Below are positions 1-10,040 of a stretch of DNA of 64,000 nucleotides, one piece after another. A program made the translations under genes and the position numbers. The DNA comes from Deltaproteobacteria bacterium (lineage in GTDB: Bacteria; Desulfobacterota; Desulfuromonadia; Desulfuromonadales; BM103). The first letter of the stretch is position 1, and each line of letters starts with the position of its first letter. The notes under the pieces were generated by a model. It did no database searches. It was not told the origin of the DNA and saw only the letters and a program-made list of their open reading frames with translations. The stretch spans positions 19,582 through 83,581 of the forward strand of contig JAJRRB010000001.1 of the NCBI GenBank assembly GCA_024279915.1. Direction: 5' to 3'.

Positions 1-86
1 GCCATGCGAATTGTGGTAAGGCGCAGTTTGTCCTTGGCCTTCATTGCCACTTTCATCGCGTCGAGCAATTGATCCTGAATACTCAT
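1..86 (-). CDS. yqeY: GatB/YqeY domain protein, N-terminal fragment
   Basis: Only the first 28 codons are in the window; the gene runs off the left edge. The visible N-terminus MSIQDQLLDAMKVAMKAKDK, followed by LRLTTIRM, matches the start of YqeY-family proteins, which are small alpha-helical relatives of the GatB tail domain of tRNA amidotransferase. The cellular role of free-standing YqeY is not settled. It lies downstream of hisE on the same strand, separated by about 210 bases that contain an inverted repeat. The ATG is preceded on the minus strand by a GAGG-type ribosome site. Confidence 0.75.
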   Translation of the reverse strand, partial: MSIQDQLLDAMKVAMKAKDKLRLTTIRM

Positions 87-156
87 ATTTATGCAATCTC
101 CTCAAAATTAACTTTTAAGTTTCTATACAACCCATAAAGAAGGGTTAATGCAGAGT

Positions 157-243
157 CGCAAAGCACGCAAAGGGAGCGCTTATATTCCTTGTGAAAGATA
201 ATTGAATCGTGTTCATGACTCTTTGCGTCTTAGCGCCTTTGCG
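157..243. repeat. Inverted repeat built from CGCAAAG motifs
   Basis: The gap between hisE and yqeY (87-298) has no gene. It holds two CGCAAAG heptamers at 157-163 and 166-172 and two copies on the opposite strand at 221-227 and 237-243, so the two pairs face each other across about 50 bases. A transcript could fold here. I recall similar CGCAAAG-rich intergenic sequence in related genomes, but cannot check that it is a dispersed family. No clear terminator U-run accompanies it. Confidence 0.5.
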
Positions 244-298
244 TTAAAAAAGGTTTAAACCCTCTTTAAACTGAAGCTTCAATCTGTCTACTTTCGTG

Positions 299-631
299 TC
301 AGCTGGTTCGGCTGGCTTTCTCTTCCAGGCCAGAGGTGCCAAATCGACGCTCCAATTCGGCGTAAATACGTTCTGGCGGCAGATCGTAATAACTGAGCAG
401 CACCAGAGTATGAAACCAAAGATCTGCCACCTCGCTGACCACTTCGTCGACCTTGCCGCCCTTACCGGCGATAGCGACTTCCGTAGCCTCTTCGCCAACC
501 TTGCCGAGGATTTTATCGAGGCCCTTGGCATAGAGTGAGGCAACGTAAGATTTTTCCGAAGCATTCTGCTTTCGCTCCTGAATGACCTTATAGACTGCGT
601 CCAGAATTTCCTGTTGAGCTTTTTCTGCCAC
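299..631 (-). CDS. hisE: Phosphoribosyl-ATP pyrophosphatase
   Basis: HisE hydrolyses phosphoribosyl-ATP to phosphoribosyl-AMP, the second step of histidine synthesis, in the cytoplasm. The 110-residue product has the all-alpha MazG-like fold signature: an EExxE-type stretch ([17 protein letters not shown]) followed by [17 protein letters not shown]. It starts with GTG at 631, supported by an AAGGAG site seven bases upstream. It is the last his gene of the run; the usual partner activity HisI (PR-AMP cyclohydrolase) is not fused to it and is not in the window. Confidence 0.93.
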   Translation of the reverse strand: MAEKAQQEILDAVYKVIQERKQNASEKSYVASLYAKGLDKILGKVGEEATEVAIAGKGGKVDEVVSEVADLWFHTLVLLSYYDLPPERIYAELERRFGTSGLEEKASRTS

Positions 632-651
632 GAATTACTCCTTAATCCAGG

Positions 652-1449
652 CTACGAGGGACTGTCCCCGTTCGGGGACAGTCCCTGGCGAGCAGGAACG
701 TTGTGTTTGCGTAGGTATTCCTTGCATTCACCGATCGTGTATTCACGAAAATGAAAGATACTCGCCGCCAGAGCCGCACTCGCACCACCTTCGACCAAGC
801 CTTCGCGAATATGCTCGAGGTTACCAACACCGCCGGAGGCGATTACCGGAATTGTGACCCGGTCGCTGACCGCGCGGGTCAGGGGAATATCATAGCCGTC
901 TTTGGTGCCATCACAGTCCATCGAGGTCAAGAGGATTTCACCCGCACCATAATCTGCCATTTGCTTGGCCCATTCGAGGACATCGATACCGGTCGGGTTC
1001 CGGCCACCGTGGGTATAGACCTCCCATTTCTGCGGATCACTGTCAGGTATTCTGCGCGCATCAATAGCAACCACGATACATTGGGAACCGAAACGCTCAG
1101 CCGCCTCGCGAACGAACTCGGGTCGATGAACGGCAGCTGTATTGATCGAGACCTTATCGGCACCGGCATTGAGCAGGTTACGAATATCGGCAATCTCGCG
1201 CACACCGCCACCAACCGTGAGTGGCATGAAAACCCGTTCAGCAGTCCTTGCCACCACATCGAGGATGATGCCACGCTTGTCACTTGAGGCCGTGATATCG
1301 AGAAATGTCAATTCGTCGGCACCCTGGGCGCAGTAGGCCTCGGCTGCCTCGACCGGATCACCGGCATCGCGCAGTTCGAGGAACCGCACGCCTTTGACCA
1401 CACGGCCGTCTTTAACGTCTAAACATGGAATGATTCTTTTTGTCAGCAT
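652..1449 (-). CDS. hisF: Imidazole glycerol phosphate synthase, cyclase subunit
   Basis: HisF uses ammonia delivered by HisH to convert PRFAR to imidazole-glycerol phosphate and AICAR. The (beta/alpha)8 barrel is intact: [15 protein letters not shown] at the N-terminus with the catalytic Asp, VGGGVR near residue 82, and the second catalytic Asp in [15 protein letters not shown]. At 265 residues it is about 12 longer than usual; the extra tail (after HNVPAR) is encoded by a 28-bp palindrome and ends at TAG. The tail is on the C-terminal face and should be tolerated. It sits between hisA and hisE in one operon. Confidence 0.97.
   Translation of the reverse strand: MLTKRIIPCLDVKDGRVVKGVRFLELRDAGDPVEAAEAYCAQGADELTFLDITASSDKRGIILDVVARTAERVFMPLTVGGGVREIADIRNLLNAGADKVSINTAAVHRPEFVREAAERFGSQCIVVAIDARRIPDSDPQKWEVYTHGGRNPTGIDVLEWAKQMADYGAGEILLTSMDCDGTKDGYDIPLTRAVSDRVTIPVIASGGVGNLEHIREGLVEGGASAALAASIFHFREYTIGECKEYLRKHNVPARQGLSPNGDSPS
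658..685. repeat. 28-bp palindrome at the 3' end of hisF
   Basis: A near-perfect palindrome with arms GGGACTGTCCCCG and CGGGGACAGTCCC separated by two bases. It lies inside the last codons of hisF, so the protein ends in residues encoded by the palindrome. It may act as an RNA hairpin at the hisF/hisE junction. It looks like an inserted repetitive palindromic element rather than native coding sequence. Confidence 0.7.
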
Positions 1450-1471
1450 GGTTTACCAATCAATCGAGTGA

Positions 1472-2197
1472 TTATTTTTTCGTTAGAGCGACGGCTTCAC
1501 GTAGATTCAACGCGCCGTCGTAAATCGCCTTGCCGGTGATGACCCCTTCAATACCGGAGGCTTCGATCTGCAACAGGTTGCGGATATCATCCAGGCTCGA
1601 TACGCCCCCGGAAGCAATCACCGGGATAGAGATGGCTTCGGCCAGAGCAGCGGTTGCTTCAAGGTTCGGACCTTGCATCATGCCGTCACGGGCAATATCA
1701 GTATAGATGATTGCGGTCACGCCAAAAGCCTCCATCTCGCGGGCCAGATCAATCGCCTTCTTCTCAGTCACCTCAGCCCAACCACGCACTGCTACTAAGC
1801 CATTCTTGGCGTCGATGCCAACCACGATCTGACCGGGAAACCTCCGGCAGGCCTCTGCAACCAGTTCCGGGTTTTCCTTGGCGACAGTGCCGAGAATGAC
1901 ACGGCTGATGCCAAGCTTCAGATACGCTTCGATTGTCTCCAGATCACGGATACCGCCACCAAGTTCGGTGGGAATATCAACGGCAGCCACAATCGCCTCA
2001 ATCGCTTCGCGATTCTTCGGCACACCAGCAAAGGCTCCGTCCAGGTCAACCAGGTGCAGGAACTCGCCCCCTTCGTCCTGCCAGTGGCGAGCCATCGCGG
2101 CCGGATCATCAGAGTAGACAGTATCCTTCTCCATCAGACCCTGCTCCAAACGAACGCATTGGCCATCTTTTAGATCAATTGCGGGTAGAACGATCAT
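1472..2197 (-). CDS. hisA: Phosphoribosylformimino-5-aminoimidazole carboxamide ribotide isomerase
   Basis: HisA is the Amadori isomerase ProFAR to PRFAR, the fourth step of histidine synthesis. The 241-residue barrel shows the catalytic Asp in [14 protein letters not shown], the phosphate-binding loops ELGGGIRD and [11 protein letters not shown], and the second Asp in [10 protein letters not shown]. Length is typical. It lies between hisH and hisF with about 22 to 28 bases between genes, consistent with one transcript. Confidence 0.97.
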   Translation of the reverse strand: MIVLPAIDLKDGQCVRLEQGLMEKDTVYSDDPAAMARHWQDEGGEFLHLVDLDGAFAGVPKNREAIEAIVAAVDIPTELGGGIRDLETIEAYLKLGISRVILGTVAKENPELVAEACRRFPGQIVVGIDAKNGLVAVRGWAEVTEKKAIDLAREMEAFGVTAIIYTDIARDGMMQGPNLEATAALAEAISIPVIASGGVSSLDDIRNLLQIEASGIEGVITGKAIYDGALNLREAVALTKK

Positions 2198-2225
2198 GTA
2201 AATCTTCCTGTATGTTTATGAAATT

Positions 2226-2849
2226 TTAAAGTTTTCCAAATTTGTCAAAAATATTCAGGCCAATGGTCTGACTCTTTTCCGGATGGAACTGGGTTGCCAT
2301 AAGATTGTTACGCCAGACAGAAGCACAAAATTCGATCTCACCGTAACGACAAGTCGCAGCGACATCAGCAGGGTTATCAGCCGAGCAATAGTAGGAATGG
2401 ACAAAATAGACGTAACTACCATCTTCTGTGCCCTCGAAGATCGGTGATGGCTTCTGGATCTGAATATTGTTCCAGCCCATATGCGGAACTTTAAGCCGCT
2501 CACCACCTTCAGTCATATCGGTAGGAAAGTGAATGACCTTCCCCGGCACCAGTCCCAAGCCCTGATGACGACCGAACTCTTCGCTTTCGTCAAAAAGCAT
2601 CTGCATGCCGACACAGATGCCGAGCAGCGGTTTGCCAGATTCGACATGCCGTAGTAACGGTTCGACAAAACCACCGGCACGCAGGTTGTTGATGCAATCG
2701 CGGAAAGCACCGACTCCGGGCAGGACGATCTTGTCTGTATGCAGAAGATCCTCTGGATTACTGCTGACCCTGGCGGCATGACCAAGCTTTTCAAAAGCTT
2801 TCTCGACGCTGCGCAGGTTACCCATTTCATAATCAATGATCGTGATCAT
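2226..2849 (-). CDS. hisH: Imidazole glycerol phosphate synthase, glutamine amidotransferase subunit
   Basis: HisH hydrolyses glutamine and channels ammonia to HisF. The class I amidotransferase triad is visible: nucleophile Cys in LLGICVGMQMLF and the His/Glu pair in ATQFHPEKSQ near the C-terminus. The N-terminus MITIIDYEMGNLRSV is characteristic. The 207-residue length is normal. It follows hisB by nine bases in the his operon. Confidence 0.97.
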   Translation of the reverse strand: MITIIDYEMGNLRSVEKAFEKLGHAARVSSNPEDLLHTDKIVLPGVGAFRDCINNLRAGGFVEPLLRHVESGKPLLGICVGMQMLFDESEEFGRHQGLGLVPGKVIHFPTDMTEGGERLKVPHMGWNNIQIQKPSPIFEGTEDGSYVYFVHSYYCSADNPADVAATCRYGEIEFCASVWRNNLMATQFHPEKSQTIGLNIFDKFGKL

Positions 2850-2858
2850 TTATCGTTC

Positions 2859-3449
2859 CTACTCAAGGGTTCCCTTTGAAGAGAGGACACCTTCGACTCT
2901 GGGATCAAGCTGAGTCGCTTCGTCCAGTGCGCGAGCAAAAGCTTTGAACACAGCTTCGACGATGTGATGCAGATTATCGCCGTAAGCCAGGTTGACATGC
3001 ACGTTGGCACCGGAGCGGTTGCAGAACGCAGTAAAGAATTCTTCGACCAATTCGAGTTCAAAATTGCCCACTTGCGCTTTCGGCAGAGGGACATTGAAGA
3101 CCAGAAATGGCCGTCCGGAAAAATCAAGGATCACGGCGGCCAGAGCTTCATGCATCGGCATGGTTCCACGCCCATAGCGGCGCACTCCGACCTTGTCGCC
3201 AAGCGCCTTCTTGAACGCTTCACCGAGGCAAATGCCAACATCTTCAACCGTATGATGGGCGTCTATTTCCAGGTCGCCCTTGGCACTGATCTGCAGATCA
3301 AAGAAGCCATGACGAGCGATCTGGGTCAGCATGTGATCGAAAAAAGGCACTCCAGATTCGATCTGGTGCTCACCACGACCATCCAGGCCGAGAATCACGT
3401 TGATGCTGGTCTCTTTGGTGCTGCGATCAATTGTGGCAGTTCGTGCCAT
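2859..3449 (-). CDS. hisB: Imidazoleglycerol-phosphate dehydratase
   Basis: HisB removes water from imidazole-glycerol phosphate to give imidazole-acetol phosphate; it is a Mn-dependent 24-mer. The two metal-binding repeats are present: [14 protein letters not shown] and [18 protein letters not shown]. This is the monofunctional form without the phosphatase domain. I place the start at ATG 3449 ([14 protein letters not shown]) because a GGGGAGG ribosome site lies just upstream; the longer frame from 3482 lacks a site. It ends at a genuine TAG stop. Confidence 0.96.
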   Translation of the reverse strand: MARTATIDRSTKETSINVILGLDGRGEHQIESGVPFFDHMLTQIARHGFFDLQISAKGDLEIDAHHTVEDVGICLGEAFKKALGDKVGVRRYGRGTMPMHEALAAVILDFSGRPFLVFNVPLPKAQVGNFELELVEEFFTAFCNRSGANVHVNLAYGDNLHHIVEAVFKAFARALDEATQLDPRVEGVLSSKGTLE

Positions 3450-3484
3450 ACCATCCTCCCCGAGAATCAATTTTGCATTCAAAA

Positions 3485-4780
3485 TTAGTCTTTACGCAAT
3501 CTGATTGATACCGATTTTGCGTGAGCTTCCAGACCTTCAAGCTCGGCAATTTTAATAATATCTGCTCCCAACCGATTCAAACCTTCTGCACTGAACGAGA
3601 TCAGGCTCGATTGCTTGACAAAATCCTCGGTCCCAAGCGGCGAGAAGAAACGTGCAGTACCACCGGTCGGCAAGGTGTGATTCGGCCCGGCCAGGTAGTC
3701 ACCGGCCGCTTCAGGGGTATTATGGCCAAGAAAGACCGCACCGGCGTGGCGGATTTGCGGCAACAGCTTAAAAGGCTCTGCGACTGCGAGTTCCAAATGC
3801 TCTGGAGCTATCTGGTTACTGAATGCTGCTGCCTCGTTAAGATCGCGGGCAAGAATGATCGCACCGAAGTTATCAATTGACTGACGGGCGATTGCGGCGC
3901 GCGATAACTGCTCAAGCTGGGTCTCCAACTCCTTGGCGACCTGCTGGGCAAAGGTTTCATCGGTGGTAATAAGCAACGAGGCGGCCAGTTCATCGTGCTC
4001 GGCCTGCGAGAGCAGGTCAGCAGCAATATGGGCCGGGTTGCCACTGCCGTCATTGATCACCAGGATTTCGCTGGGCCCGGCGATCATGTCGATATCGACC
4101 GTCCCGAAGACCAGACGCTTGGCCGTGGCCACGTAAATATTACCTGGACCGGTAATCTTATCGACCTTGGGCACTGTTTCTGTACCATAAGCAAGAGCCG
4201 CCACGGCCTGGGCACCGCCAAGCTTGAAAATTCGATCCACCCCGGCAATATGGGCTGCAGCCAGGACATACGGGTTAACCACACCGTCCGGCATCGGCAC
4301 CACCATGATGATTTCGCCAACGCCAGCAACCTTGGCCGGTATTGCATTCATCAGCACCGACGATGGGTACGCAGCTTTACCACCCGGCACATAGATACCA
4401 ACCCGATCGAGAGGCGTGATCATTTGGCCTAACTGGATGCCTGGCTCGTCATCAGAGAGCCAGGTTTCTTCCTTCTGTTTAGCGTGAAAAGCGGCAATCC
4501 GGTCTGCAGCTAGCTGCAGAGTAGCCATTGTCTCACTATCGACTGTAGCAAGGGCCTGGTCTATCTCAACGGTAGAAACTTCGAGGCTGTCAGCTGTCAG
4601 TTTGAGACGATCAAAGCGCTCTGTGTAATCACAAAGCGCTGCGTCGCCGCGTTCACGGACATCGGCCAGAATCCCCTGAACGGTCTCAAGGACTCCAGCG
4701 GGGGTCGTCTCGCCGCGCTCACTCATCTCGCGGAAGGCCTCAGCAAAGCCGGCATCTGAAAAGCGCAGAAACCGAATCAT
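3485..4780 (-). CDS. hisD: Histidinol dehydrogenase
   Basis: HisD performs the last two oxidations, histidinol to histidine, with NAD and a Zn site. The 431-residue protein has the family landmarks [20 protein letters not shown], the nucleotide-site [12 protein letters not shown], and LLSQAEHDE with Zn-ligand Gln and His, plus [13 protein letters not shown] near the end. It follows hisG and is followed directly by hisB; the hisC aminotransferase often found between them in relatives is absent from this window. Confidence 0.97.
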   Translation of the reverse strand: MIRFLRFSDAGFAEAFREMSERGETTPAGVLETVQGILADVRERGDAALCDYTERFDRLKLTADSLEVSTVEIDQALATVDSETMATLQLAADRIAAFHAKQKEETWLSDDEPGIQLGQMITPLDRVGIYVPGGKAAYPSSVLMNAIPAKVAGVGEIIMVVPMPDGVVNPYVLAAAHIAGVDRIFKLGGAQAVAALAYGTETVPKVDKITGPGNIYVATAKRLVFGTVDIDMIAGPSEILVINDGSGNPAHIAADLLSQAEHDELAASLLITTDETFAQQVAKELETQLEQLSRAAIARQSIDNFGAIILARDLNEAAAFSNQIAPEHLELAVAEPFKLLPQIRHAGAVFLGHNTPEAAGDYLAGPNHTLPTGGTARFFSPLGTEDFVKQSSLISFSAEGLNRLGADIIKIAELEGLEAHAKSVSIRLRKD

Positions 4781-4805
4781 AATTTATTCCTCCAGAGTTC
4801 CGGAC

Positions 4806-5468
4806 TCAATCGGAAATCCGTGGTCCGTCTTCAATCACCTTTTCCAGATCCTCGATCAACCGGGAAATGCGTCGATGCTTGGTCTTGAGGCTGGCGCGAT
4901 TAACAATCAGACGGCTGGTCACCTCAGCGATCGTTTCTACTTCAACCAGGCCATTCTCACGCATGGTGCCGCCGGTTGAAACCAGGTCGACGATTCGTTC
5001 AGCCAGCCCGACTAGCGGCGCAAGTTCAATCGACCCATAGAGCTTGATGACTTCGACTTGAATGCCCTTAGCGGCAAAAAACTTTTCTGTCACATTGGGG
5101 TATTTGCTGGCAACCCGGATATTCGACCAACCAGCGGGGTCATCATCCTGACGCAGCTCTTTCGGCTCGGCAACCACCATGCGGCAGTAACCAAACTGCA
5201 AGTCGAGCGGCTCATACAGATCTTTGTCCTGCTCCAGCAGAGTATCTTTACCAACCACGCCGATATCAGCACAACCATGCTCGACATAAGTCGGCACATC
5301 CTGAGAACGCACAGCCATGAAACGCAACTTGTCTTCGTGGTTCACAAAGACCAGTTTGCGACCGGGATTATCCATCTCCGGGCAGGTAATACCAATCTTG
5401 GCAAACAACTCCATGGAGTCTTGCATAATACGCCCTTTTGGAAGGGCAAAAGTCAGGTAATCATTCAT
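4806..5468 (-). CDS. hisG: ATP phosphoribosyltransferase, short (HisZ-dependent) form
   Basis: HisG commits ATP and PRPP to histidine synthesis. The PRPP loop DLVSTGGTMRENGL and the N-terminal LTFALPKGRIM are present. I use ATG 5468 (MNDYLTFALPKG), giving 220 residues; an upstream in-frame extension to 5516 carries no family sequence. The protein lacks the C-terminal ACT-like regulatory domain of long HisG, so by family knowledge it should need a HisZ partner for catalysis and feedback control. No hisZ is in the window. Confidence 0.95.
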   Translation of the reverse strand: MNDYLTFALPKGRIMQDSMELFAKIGITCPEMDNPGRKLVFVNHEDKLRFMAVRSQDVPTYVEHGCADIGVVGKDTLLEQDKDLYEPLDLQFGYCRMVVAEPKELRQDDDPAGWSNIRVASKYPNVTEKFFAAKGIQVEVIKLYGSIELAPLVGLAERIVDLVSTGGTMRENGLVEVETIAEVTSRLIVNRASLKTKHRRISRLIEDLEKVIEDGPRISD

Positions 5469-5557
5469 AGTATTTTCCCGAAGCTGATGGCTGGAAGCTG
5501 AGGGTTCGCTCAGCAACTTAGCAGTGTAACCACTCCCCAGCCCTCAGTCACTGTTTT

Positions 5558-6811
5558 TTATGCTGGAACACGCTCGATATCAGCACCCAGACTGCGGAAT
5601 TTCTCTTCCAGCTTTTCGTAGCCTCGATCAAGATGATAGATGCGGCTGATCTCGGTGGTACTGTCAGCGGCCAGTCCGGCAAGCACCAGGCAGGCGCTGG
5701 CCCGCAGGTCCGTCGCCATCACCGGTGCGCCGTGTAGAGCAGAGACACCATTGACTGCAGCCGTATGACCTTCTATGGAGATATCGGCGCCCATCCGTTG
5801 CAGTTCGCTCACATGCATGAAACGGTTTTCAAAAACCGCTTCGGTAATCATGCTGGTGCCGTTGCCCAAGGTCATCATCGCCATGAACTGGGCCTGCATA
5901 TCGGTGGGAAAGCCTGGATGCGGTTGAGTCTTTATATTCACCGACTGGATCTCTTCCGGGCCTTCGACCCAGAGAGTTTCCGGAGTCGAAGCAACCGTCG
6001 CACCAGCTTCCTCAAGCTTACTGAGCAACGCCTCCATATGTTCGGCACAACCACCTTTGACACCAACCCGACCACCGGTCATGGCAGCAGCGACCAGAAA
6101 AGTGCCTGCCTCGATACGATCCGGCATGACCTGGTAATCCATCGGGGTCAGATCGTCAACACCTTCAATTGTGATGGTATCGGTACCAGCGCCCTCAATG
6201 AATGCACCCATGCCTTGTAAGGCCTTGGCAAGATCAATGATTTCCGGCTCCCGCGCAGCATTTTCGAGGATCGTTGTCCCCCTGGCAAGCGTCGCGGCCA
6301 TCAGCAAATTTTCGGTGCCACCAACAGTCGGGATATCAAAGTGAATCCGGGCACCTTCTAAACGTCTGGCACTGGCTTCGACATAACCATTCTCAAGATG
6401 AATATCCGCACCCATGGCTTCAAGCCCTTTAAGATGCAAATTAATCGGCCGGGCACCGATCGTACAACCACCAGGCAAACTGACCCTGGCTTTGCCGTAG
6501 CGAGCCAGCAGCGGACCGAGCACCAACACCGAAGCGCGCATGGTACGCACCAAATCGTAAGGAGCTTCCATGCTATTGATCTGCTCGGTGGTCACCTTCA
6601 GGGTGCCATTGCTGCTGTCGACCTCAGCGCCAAGCTCTGCAAGCAGTCGCTCAGCGGTGGTAATATCGCGCAGACGCGGAAGATTGCCCAATCGGTGCGG
6701 CCCGGGAGAGAGCAACATTGCAAACAACAACGGTAAGGCCGCATTCTTGGCGCCACTGACCGCAACTTCGCCTGCCAGTCGCTTGCCACCATTTATAATC
6801 AATTTATCCAA
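5558..6811 (-). CDS. murA: UDP-N-acetylglucosamine 1-carboxyvinyltransferase
   Basis: MurA transfers enolpyruvate to UDP-GlcNAc, the first committed step of peptidoglycan synthesis, in the cytoplasm. The 417-residue protein has Lys22-Asn23 of the active site (SGAKNAALP), the catalytic loop [11 protein letters not shown] with Cys116 (the fosfomycin target), and [20 protein letters not shown]. Length is typical. It lies between prmC and hisG on the same strand, a placement I associate with Geobacter relatives. Confidence 0.97.
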   Translation of the reverse strand: MDKLIINGGKRLAGEVAVSGAKNAALPLLFAMLLSPGPHRLGNLPRLRDITTAERLLAELGAEVDSSNGTLKVTTEQINSMEAPYDLVRTMRASVLVLGPLLARYGKARVSLPGGCTIGARPINLHLKGLEAMGADIHLENGYVEASARRLEGARIHFDIPTVGGTENLLMAATLARGTTILENAAREPEIIDLAKALQGMGAFIEGAGTDTITIEGVDDLTPMDYQVMPDRIEAGTFLVAAAMTGGRVGVKGGCAEHMEALLSKLEEAGATVASTPETLWVEGPEEIQSVNIKTQPHPGFPTDMQAQFMAMMTLGNGTSMITEAVFENRFMHVSELQRMGADISIEGHTAAVNGVSALHGAPVMATDLRASACLVLAGLAADSTTEISRIYHLDRGYEKLEEKFRSLGADIERVPA

Positions 6812-6839
6812 AGTTTCTTACCTTTTACATTTTACAGCG

Positions 6840-7691
6840 TTATAGATTTGTTCTTCCCATAATAACCCGTGGGATTCCAGAATAGTCATCACGATGCTTG
6901 ATCTCGGTGAGACCAGCAGCCTGGAACAGGGTCTCGACATCTGCCGCTTGATCGATACCGACCTCAACCAGCAGCCAGCCACCCGGGACAAGGACTTTTC
7001 CAGCCTGAGCAGCAAGCCGGCGATAGGCGGTTAAGCCATCATCGCCACCATCGAGGGCCAGACGTGGCTCATGATCACGCACCTCCGGCATCAATTGCGC
7101 CAGATCCCCGGTTGGAATATAGGGAGGGTTACTGACAACCATTTCGAAAGGACCCGGCGGCAAATCAGCAAGATCGCCCATCAGACAAGTCATCCGATCA
7201 GCCACACCATTACGCTCGGCATTGGCTTGAGCCACTTCGAGCGCCTGCTCACTGCAATCAAGAGCCGTTACTAGAATCTCCGTCTTTTCATGGGCCAGAG
7301 CGATCGCAATAGCACCACTACCAGTACCGACATCGAGAACACGGGCAGATCCTTCGATCCGGGTCAAGGCTTCTTCGACCAGAACTTCCGTATCCGCTCG
7401 CGGCACCAGAACCGCCGGGCTGACATTAAAAGGTAGTGACCAGAATTCTGTCTCACCGAGAATGTACTGAACAGGTTCCCGTTGAGCACGCCTTTGCACC
7501 TGATCGCGAAAAGCAGCCAACTCGGCGGCATCAAGTGGCCGCTCAAAATTGACATAAAGGCCAACGCGGTCCATGCCAAGGGTTGCAGCCAGCAACAGTT
7601 CGGCTTCCAGACGCGCAGAGTCAATCTGCTTGCCAGCAAAATAATCAGCAGTCCATTGCAGGATTTTGAGGACCGTCCAGCGCTCGTTCAA
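6840..7691 (-). CDS. prmC: Release factor N5-glutamine methyltransferase
   Basis: PrmC (HemK) methylates the Gln of the GGQ motif in release factors. With the start used here the NPPY catalytic motif falls near residues 188-191 and the SAM loop DVGTGSG near 120-126, after a helical substrate-binding domain. I choose TTG at 7691 because AGGGGA lies six bases upstream; a longer frame starts at TTG 7709. It directly follows prfA, its substrate's gene, a common pairing. Confidence 0.93.
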   Translation of the reverse strand: MNERWTVLKILQWTADYFAGKQIDSARLEAELLLAATLGMDRVGLYVNFERPLDAAELAAFRDQVQRRAQREPVQYILGETEFWSLPFNVSPAVLVPRADTEVLVEEALTRIEGSARVLDVGTGSGAIAIALAHEKTEILVTALDCSEQALEVAQANAERNGVADRMTCLMGDLADLPPGPFEMVVSNPPYIPTGDLAQLMPEVRDHEPRLALDGGDDGLTAYRRLAAQAGKVLVPGGWLLVEVGIDQAADVETLFQAAGLTEIKHRDDYSGIPRVIMGRTNL

Positions 7692-7728
7692 GTGAGTCCC
7701 CTGTGCCAACAGTTATCTTGTCCCACCA

Positions 7729-8796
7729 TCAGCTATCATGCCCCGCCATCAGTTCAGCCTGGCCATGCGTGATCAAAGTATCAATCACTTCATCCAGGTC
7801 ACCCTGCATAATGGCTTCGAGTTTATAAAGGGTCAAACCGACGCGGTGATCGGTGCAGCGTCCCTGGGGGAAATTATAGGTACGAATACGTTCGGAGCGA
7901 TCGCCACTGCCAACCTGGCTTTTGCGATCAGCCGCCATCTTAGCATTCTGCTCAGCCTGCATGGCATCAAGAATTCGCGACTGTAGAACCTTCATCGCCC
8001 GGGCCTTGTTCTTATGTTGTGATTGTTCGTCCTGACAGGCAACCACGACGCCGGTCGGAATGTGGGTAATCCGTACCGCCGATTCGGTCTTATTACCGTG
8101 CTGGCCACCGGCACCAGACGCCCGGTAGAGGTCAATGCGCAGATCGCTCGGATCAATATCGACCTCAACATCATCGGCTTCTGGCATCACTGCAACCGTA
8201 CAGGCAGAGGTGTGAATACGTCCCTGAGCCTCGGTGTCCGGCACCCGCTGCACACGATGAACGCCGCTTTCATATTTGAAGCGGGAAAAGACCCCTTTGC
8301 CACTGATCAGAGCAATGACCTCCTTGTAGCCACCGGCTTCGGATTCAGCCGTGTTGAGGACTTCAACTTTCCACCCTTGGCGGTCAGAGTAGCGACAGTA
8401 CATGCGAAACAGGTCACCAGCAAAAAGAGCCGCCTCATCACCCCCTGTTCCGGCGCGAACTTCGAGAATAATATTTCTCTGGTCGTTCGGATCTTTGGGA
8501 AGCAACATAAGCTTCAGCTGTTCCTCAAGCGCAGTCTGTTCGGTTTCCAATTCGGCGACTTCGGCACTCGCCATCTCACGAACCTCTGCATCAGAATCTT
8601 TAAGAAGTTCCTGACTACCAGCGATTTCGTCTCTGATACGGCAAAACCGCTCATAACCAGTGACGACATCGGTCAGAGCGGAATGCTCTTTGGTCAAATT
8701 GCGATAACGCGCCTGATCTTTGATCACGTTGGGATCAGAAAGTAAACCTTCGACCTCACGGAACCGGTCAGCGACTTGTTCAAGTTTATTCAGCAT
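7729..8796 (-). CDS. prfA: Peptide chain release factor 1
   Basis: RF1 reads UAA and UAG and triggers peptide release. The 355-residue protein has the codon-reading PxT motif as PDT (186-188) and the universal GGQ (230-232). The residue two after the Gln is Gly instead of the usual Val ([10 protein letters not shown], normally GGQHVN). The N-terminal coiled coil and C-terminal helices are complete, so the protein should be functional. Presence of RF1 also argues that UAG is a normal stop in this genome. Confidence 0.96.
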   Translation of the reverse strand: MLNKLEQVADRFREVEGLLSDPNVIKDQARYRNLTKEHSALTDVVTGYERFCRIRDEIAGSQELLKDSDAEVREMASAEVAELETEQTALEEQLKLMLLPKDPNDQRNIILEVRAGTGGDEAALFAGDLFRMYCRYSDRQGWKVEVLNTAESEAGGYKEVIALISGKGVFSRFKYESGVHRVQRVPDTEAQGRIHTSACTVAVMPEADDVEVDIDPSDLRIDLYRASGAGGQHGNKTESAVRITHIPTGVVVACQDEQSQHKNKARAMKVLQSRILDAMQAEQNAKMAADRKSQVGSGDRSERIRTYNFPQGRCTDHRVGLTLYKLEAIMQGDLDEVIDTLITHGQAELMAGHDS

Positions 8797-8862
8797 GGGA
8801 ATCTATCAGTATTTTTGAAGTTGAATCTGCCTGCATCAATGTGCGGCGGACTCGGGGTTGAA

Positions 8863-9549
8863 TTACAGTTGCGAATATTCTTCTCGTACTTCTTTGATTG
8901 CACCGCAGGTCATAGTCCCCTCGGGGCAGGGCCCGCTCAGACAGCTAGGACCAGCCTCGGCAAAGAGCAAGGGAGAAGCCTGGCGAACCAAGCGAAGCAT
9001 TGCTTTGGCCATGTCCTGAATTTCCCATTGGGCGCGCCGACAACAGCGCAACGTAAAAAAGTGATGCAACTCACGGGCATTCATGGTCATCACCAGTTTG
9101 GTTGAAGCCGCATTGGGCAGTACAAAGCGAGCGTCTTCTGCAGGAACTCCCGCGGCCATCAGGTCACGATACAGCTCATGGGTCTTTTGCATATGCACAT
9201 CAAGACGCTCCAGCAGTGGCTGATGCTCACGTATGCTTTCGGGAATGATCGCCTCGAAAGGCTGGTCATGAGCAACGTAACGCTGGCTTTGCTGCGAAAA
9301 CGAGGCAAGCCGGTGGCGCACAAGTTGATGGGAGCAGGCTCGGCTGATCCCCTCGATGCCAAAAGTGAAGGAAGCGTGTTCGAGCACCGAATAGTGGCCG
9401 AGCTCGAGAATCTTCTGCAACAGTTTGGCGGCCTGATCTGGCGCCTGTTCAAGTAACTGCTCGATTGAAGAATCAGAATAGCAAAGCCGCGCTGCGGCTG
9501 CCACAATCTGTTCCGGATTGGGAGTGTTCGTGAGAAGTTGGACAAGCAT
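8863..9549 (-). CDS. thyX: FAD-dependent thymidylate synthase
   Basis: ThyX makes dTMP from dUMP with methylene-THF as carbon donor and FADH2 as reductant. The ThyX signature RHRLASFSQQSQRY (RHRxxSxxxxSxR type) is present, preceded by LEHASFTFGIEGISRACSHQ and followed by the C-terminal ARELHHFFTLRCCRRAQWEI. I use ATG 9549; an in-frame TTG lies 15 bases upstream. It sits between prfA and rpmE on the same strand. Confidence 0.95.
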   Translation of the reverse strand: MLVQLLTNTPNPEQIVAAAARLCYSDSSIEQLLEQAPDQAAKLLQKILELGHYSVLEHASFTFGIEGISRACSHQLVRHRLASFSQQSQRYVAHDQPFEAIIPESIREHQPLLERLDVHMQKTHELYRDLMAAGVPAEDARFVLPNAASTKLVMTMNARELHHFFTLRCCRRAQWEIQDMAKAMLRLVRQASPLLFAEAGPSCLSGPCPEGTMTCGAIKEVREEYSQL

Positions 9550-9673
9550 GGCCTTCGTTTCCAAATGCGACCGCTCCGTCCGGGGAGCCGGGCCGTGTCC
9601 CGGAACGGGACGCGGAGAATATTGTTCTGATGCTTATGAGTTAGAGAACATCTCAGCCGGGGAACCCGACATC

Positions 9674-9708
9674 AAAAATAAAGGGACGGCCCAGCAGGGC
9701 CGCCCCCT
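9674..9708 (-). terminator. Rho-independent terminator after rpmE
   Basis: On the minus strand a ten-base stem (GGGGCGGCCC with GGGCCGTCCC, one G-U pair, four-base loop) is followed by TTTATTTTT. It begins a few bases beyond the rpmE stop and would end the rpmE transcript before thyX. Confidence 0.8.
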
Positions 9709-9714
9709 AGAACT

Positions 9715-9921
9715 CTAGTCTTTCTTTTCGTACCGCTTGCGGAAACGTTCGATCCGACCAGCAGTATCCATCAGCTTCTGCTTGCCGGTATAGAAAGGGT
9801 GGCATTGAGAACAAATCTCTGTAGTAATATCGCCACCTTTGGTAGATTTTGTTTCAAAAGTGGACCCACAGTGACACTTAACTGTGGAAGCCTCGTACTT
9901 GGGGTGAATACCTTCTTTCAT
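9715..9921 (-). CDS. rpmE: 50S ribosomal protein L31 (zinc form)
   Basis: L31 bridges the large and small subunits. The 68-residue protein has the zinc-binding Cys set of the C+ form: CHCGSTF and [13 protein letters not shown], with the conserved tail [14 protein letters not shown] short inverted repeat (GACCTG/CAGGTC on the minus strand) precedes the ribosome site, which could be a leader hairpin. It ends at TAG and is followed by a strong terminator. Confidence 0.96.
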   Translation of the reverse strand: MKEGIHPKYEASTVKCHCGSTFETKSTKGGDITTEICSQCHPFYTGKQKLMDTAGRIERFRKRYEKKD

Positions 9922-10040
9922 TGTTTAACTCCTGTTGACCTGGCTTGGTACAGGTCGCGGATTTAGTGAATTCTAGGGCTTAAAAGAGTGACTTGATACC
10001 ACTATTTAAAAGCAATTGCAACCTTTTCCGGTGCAATCGT

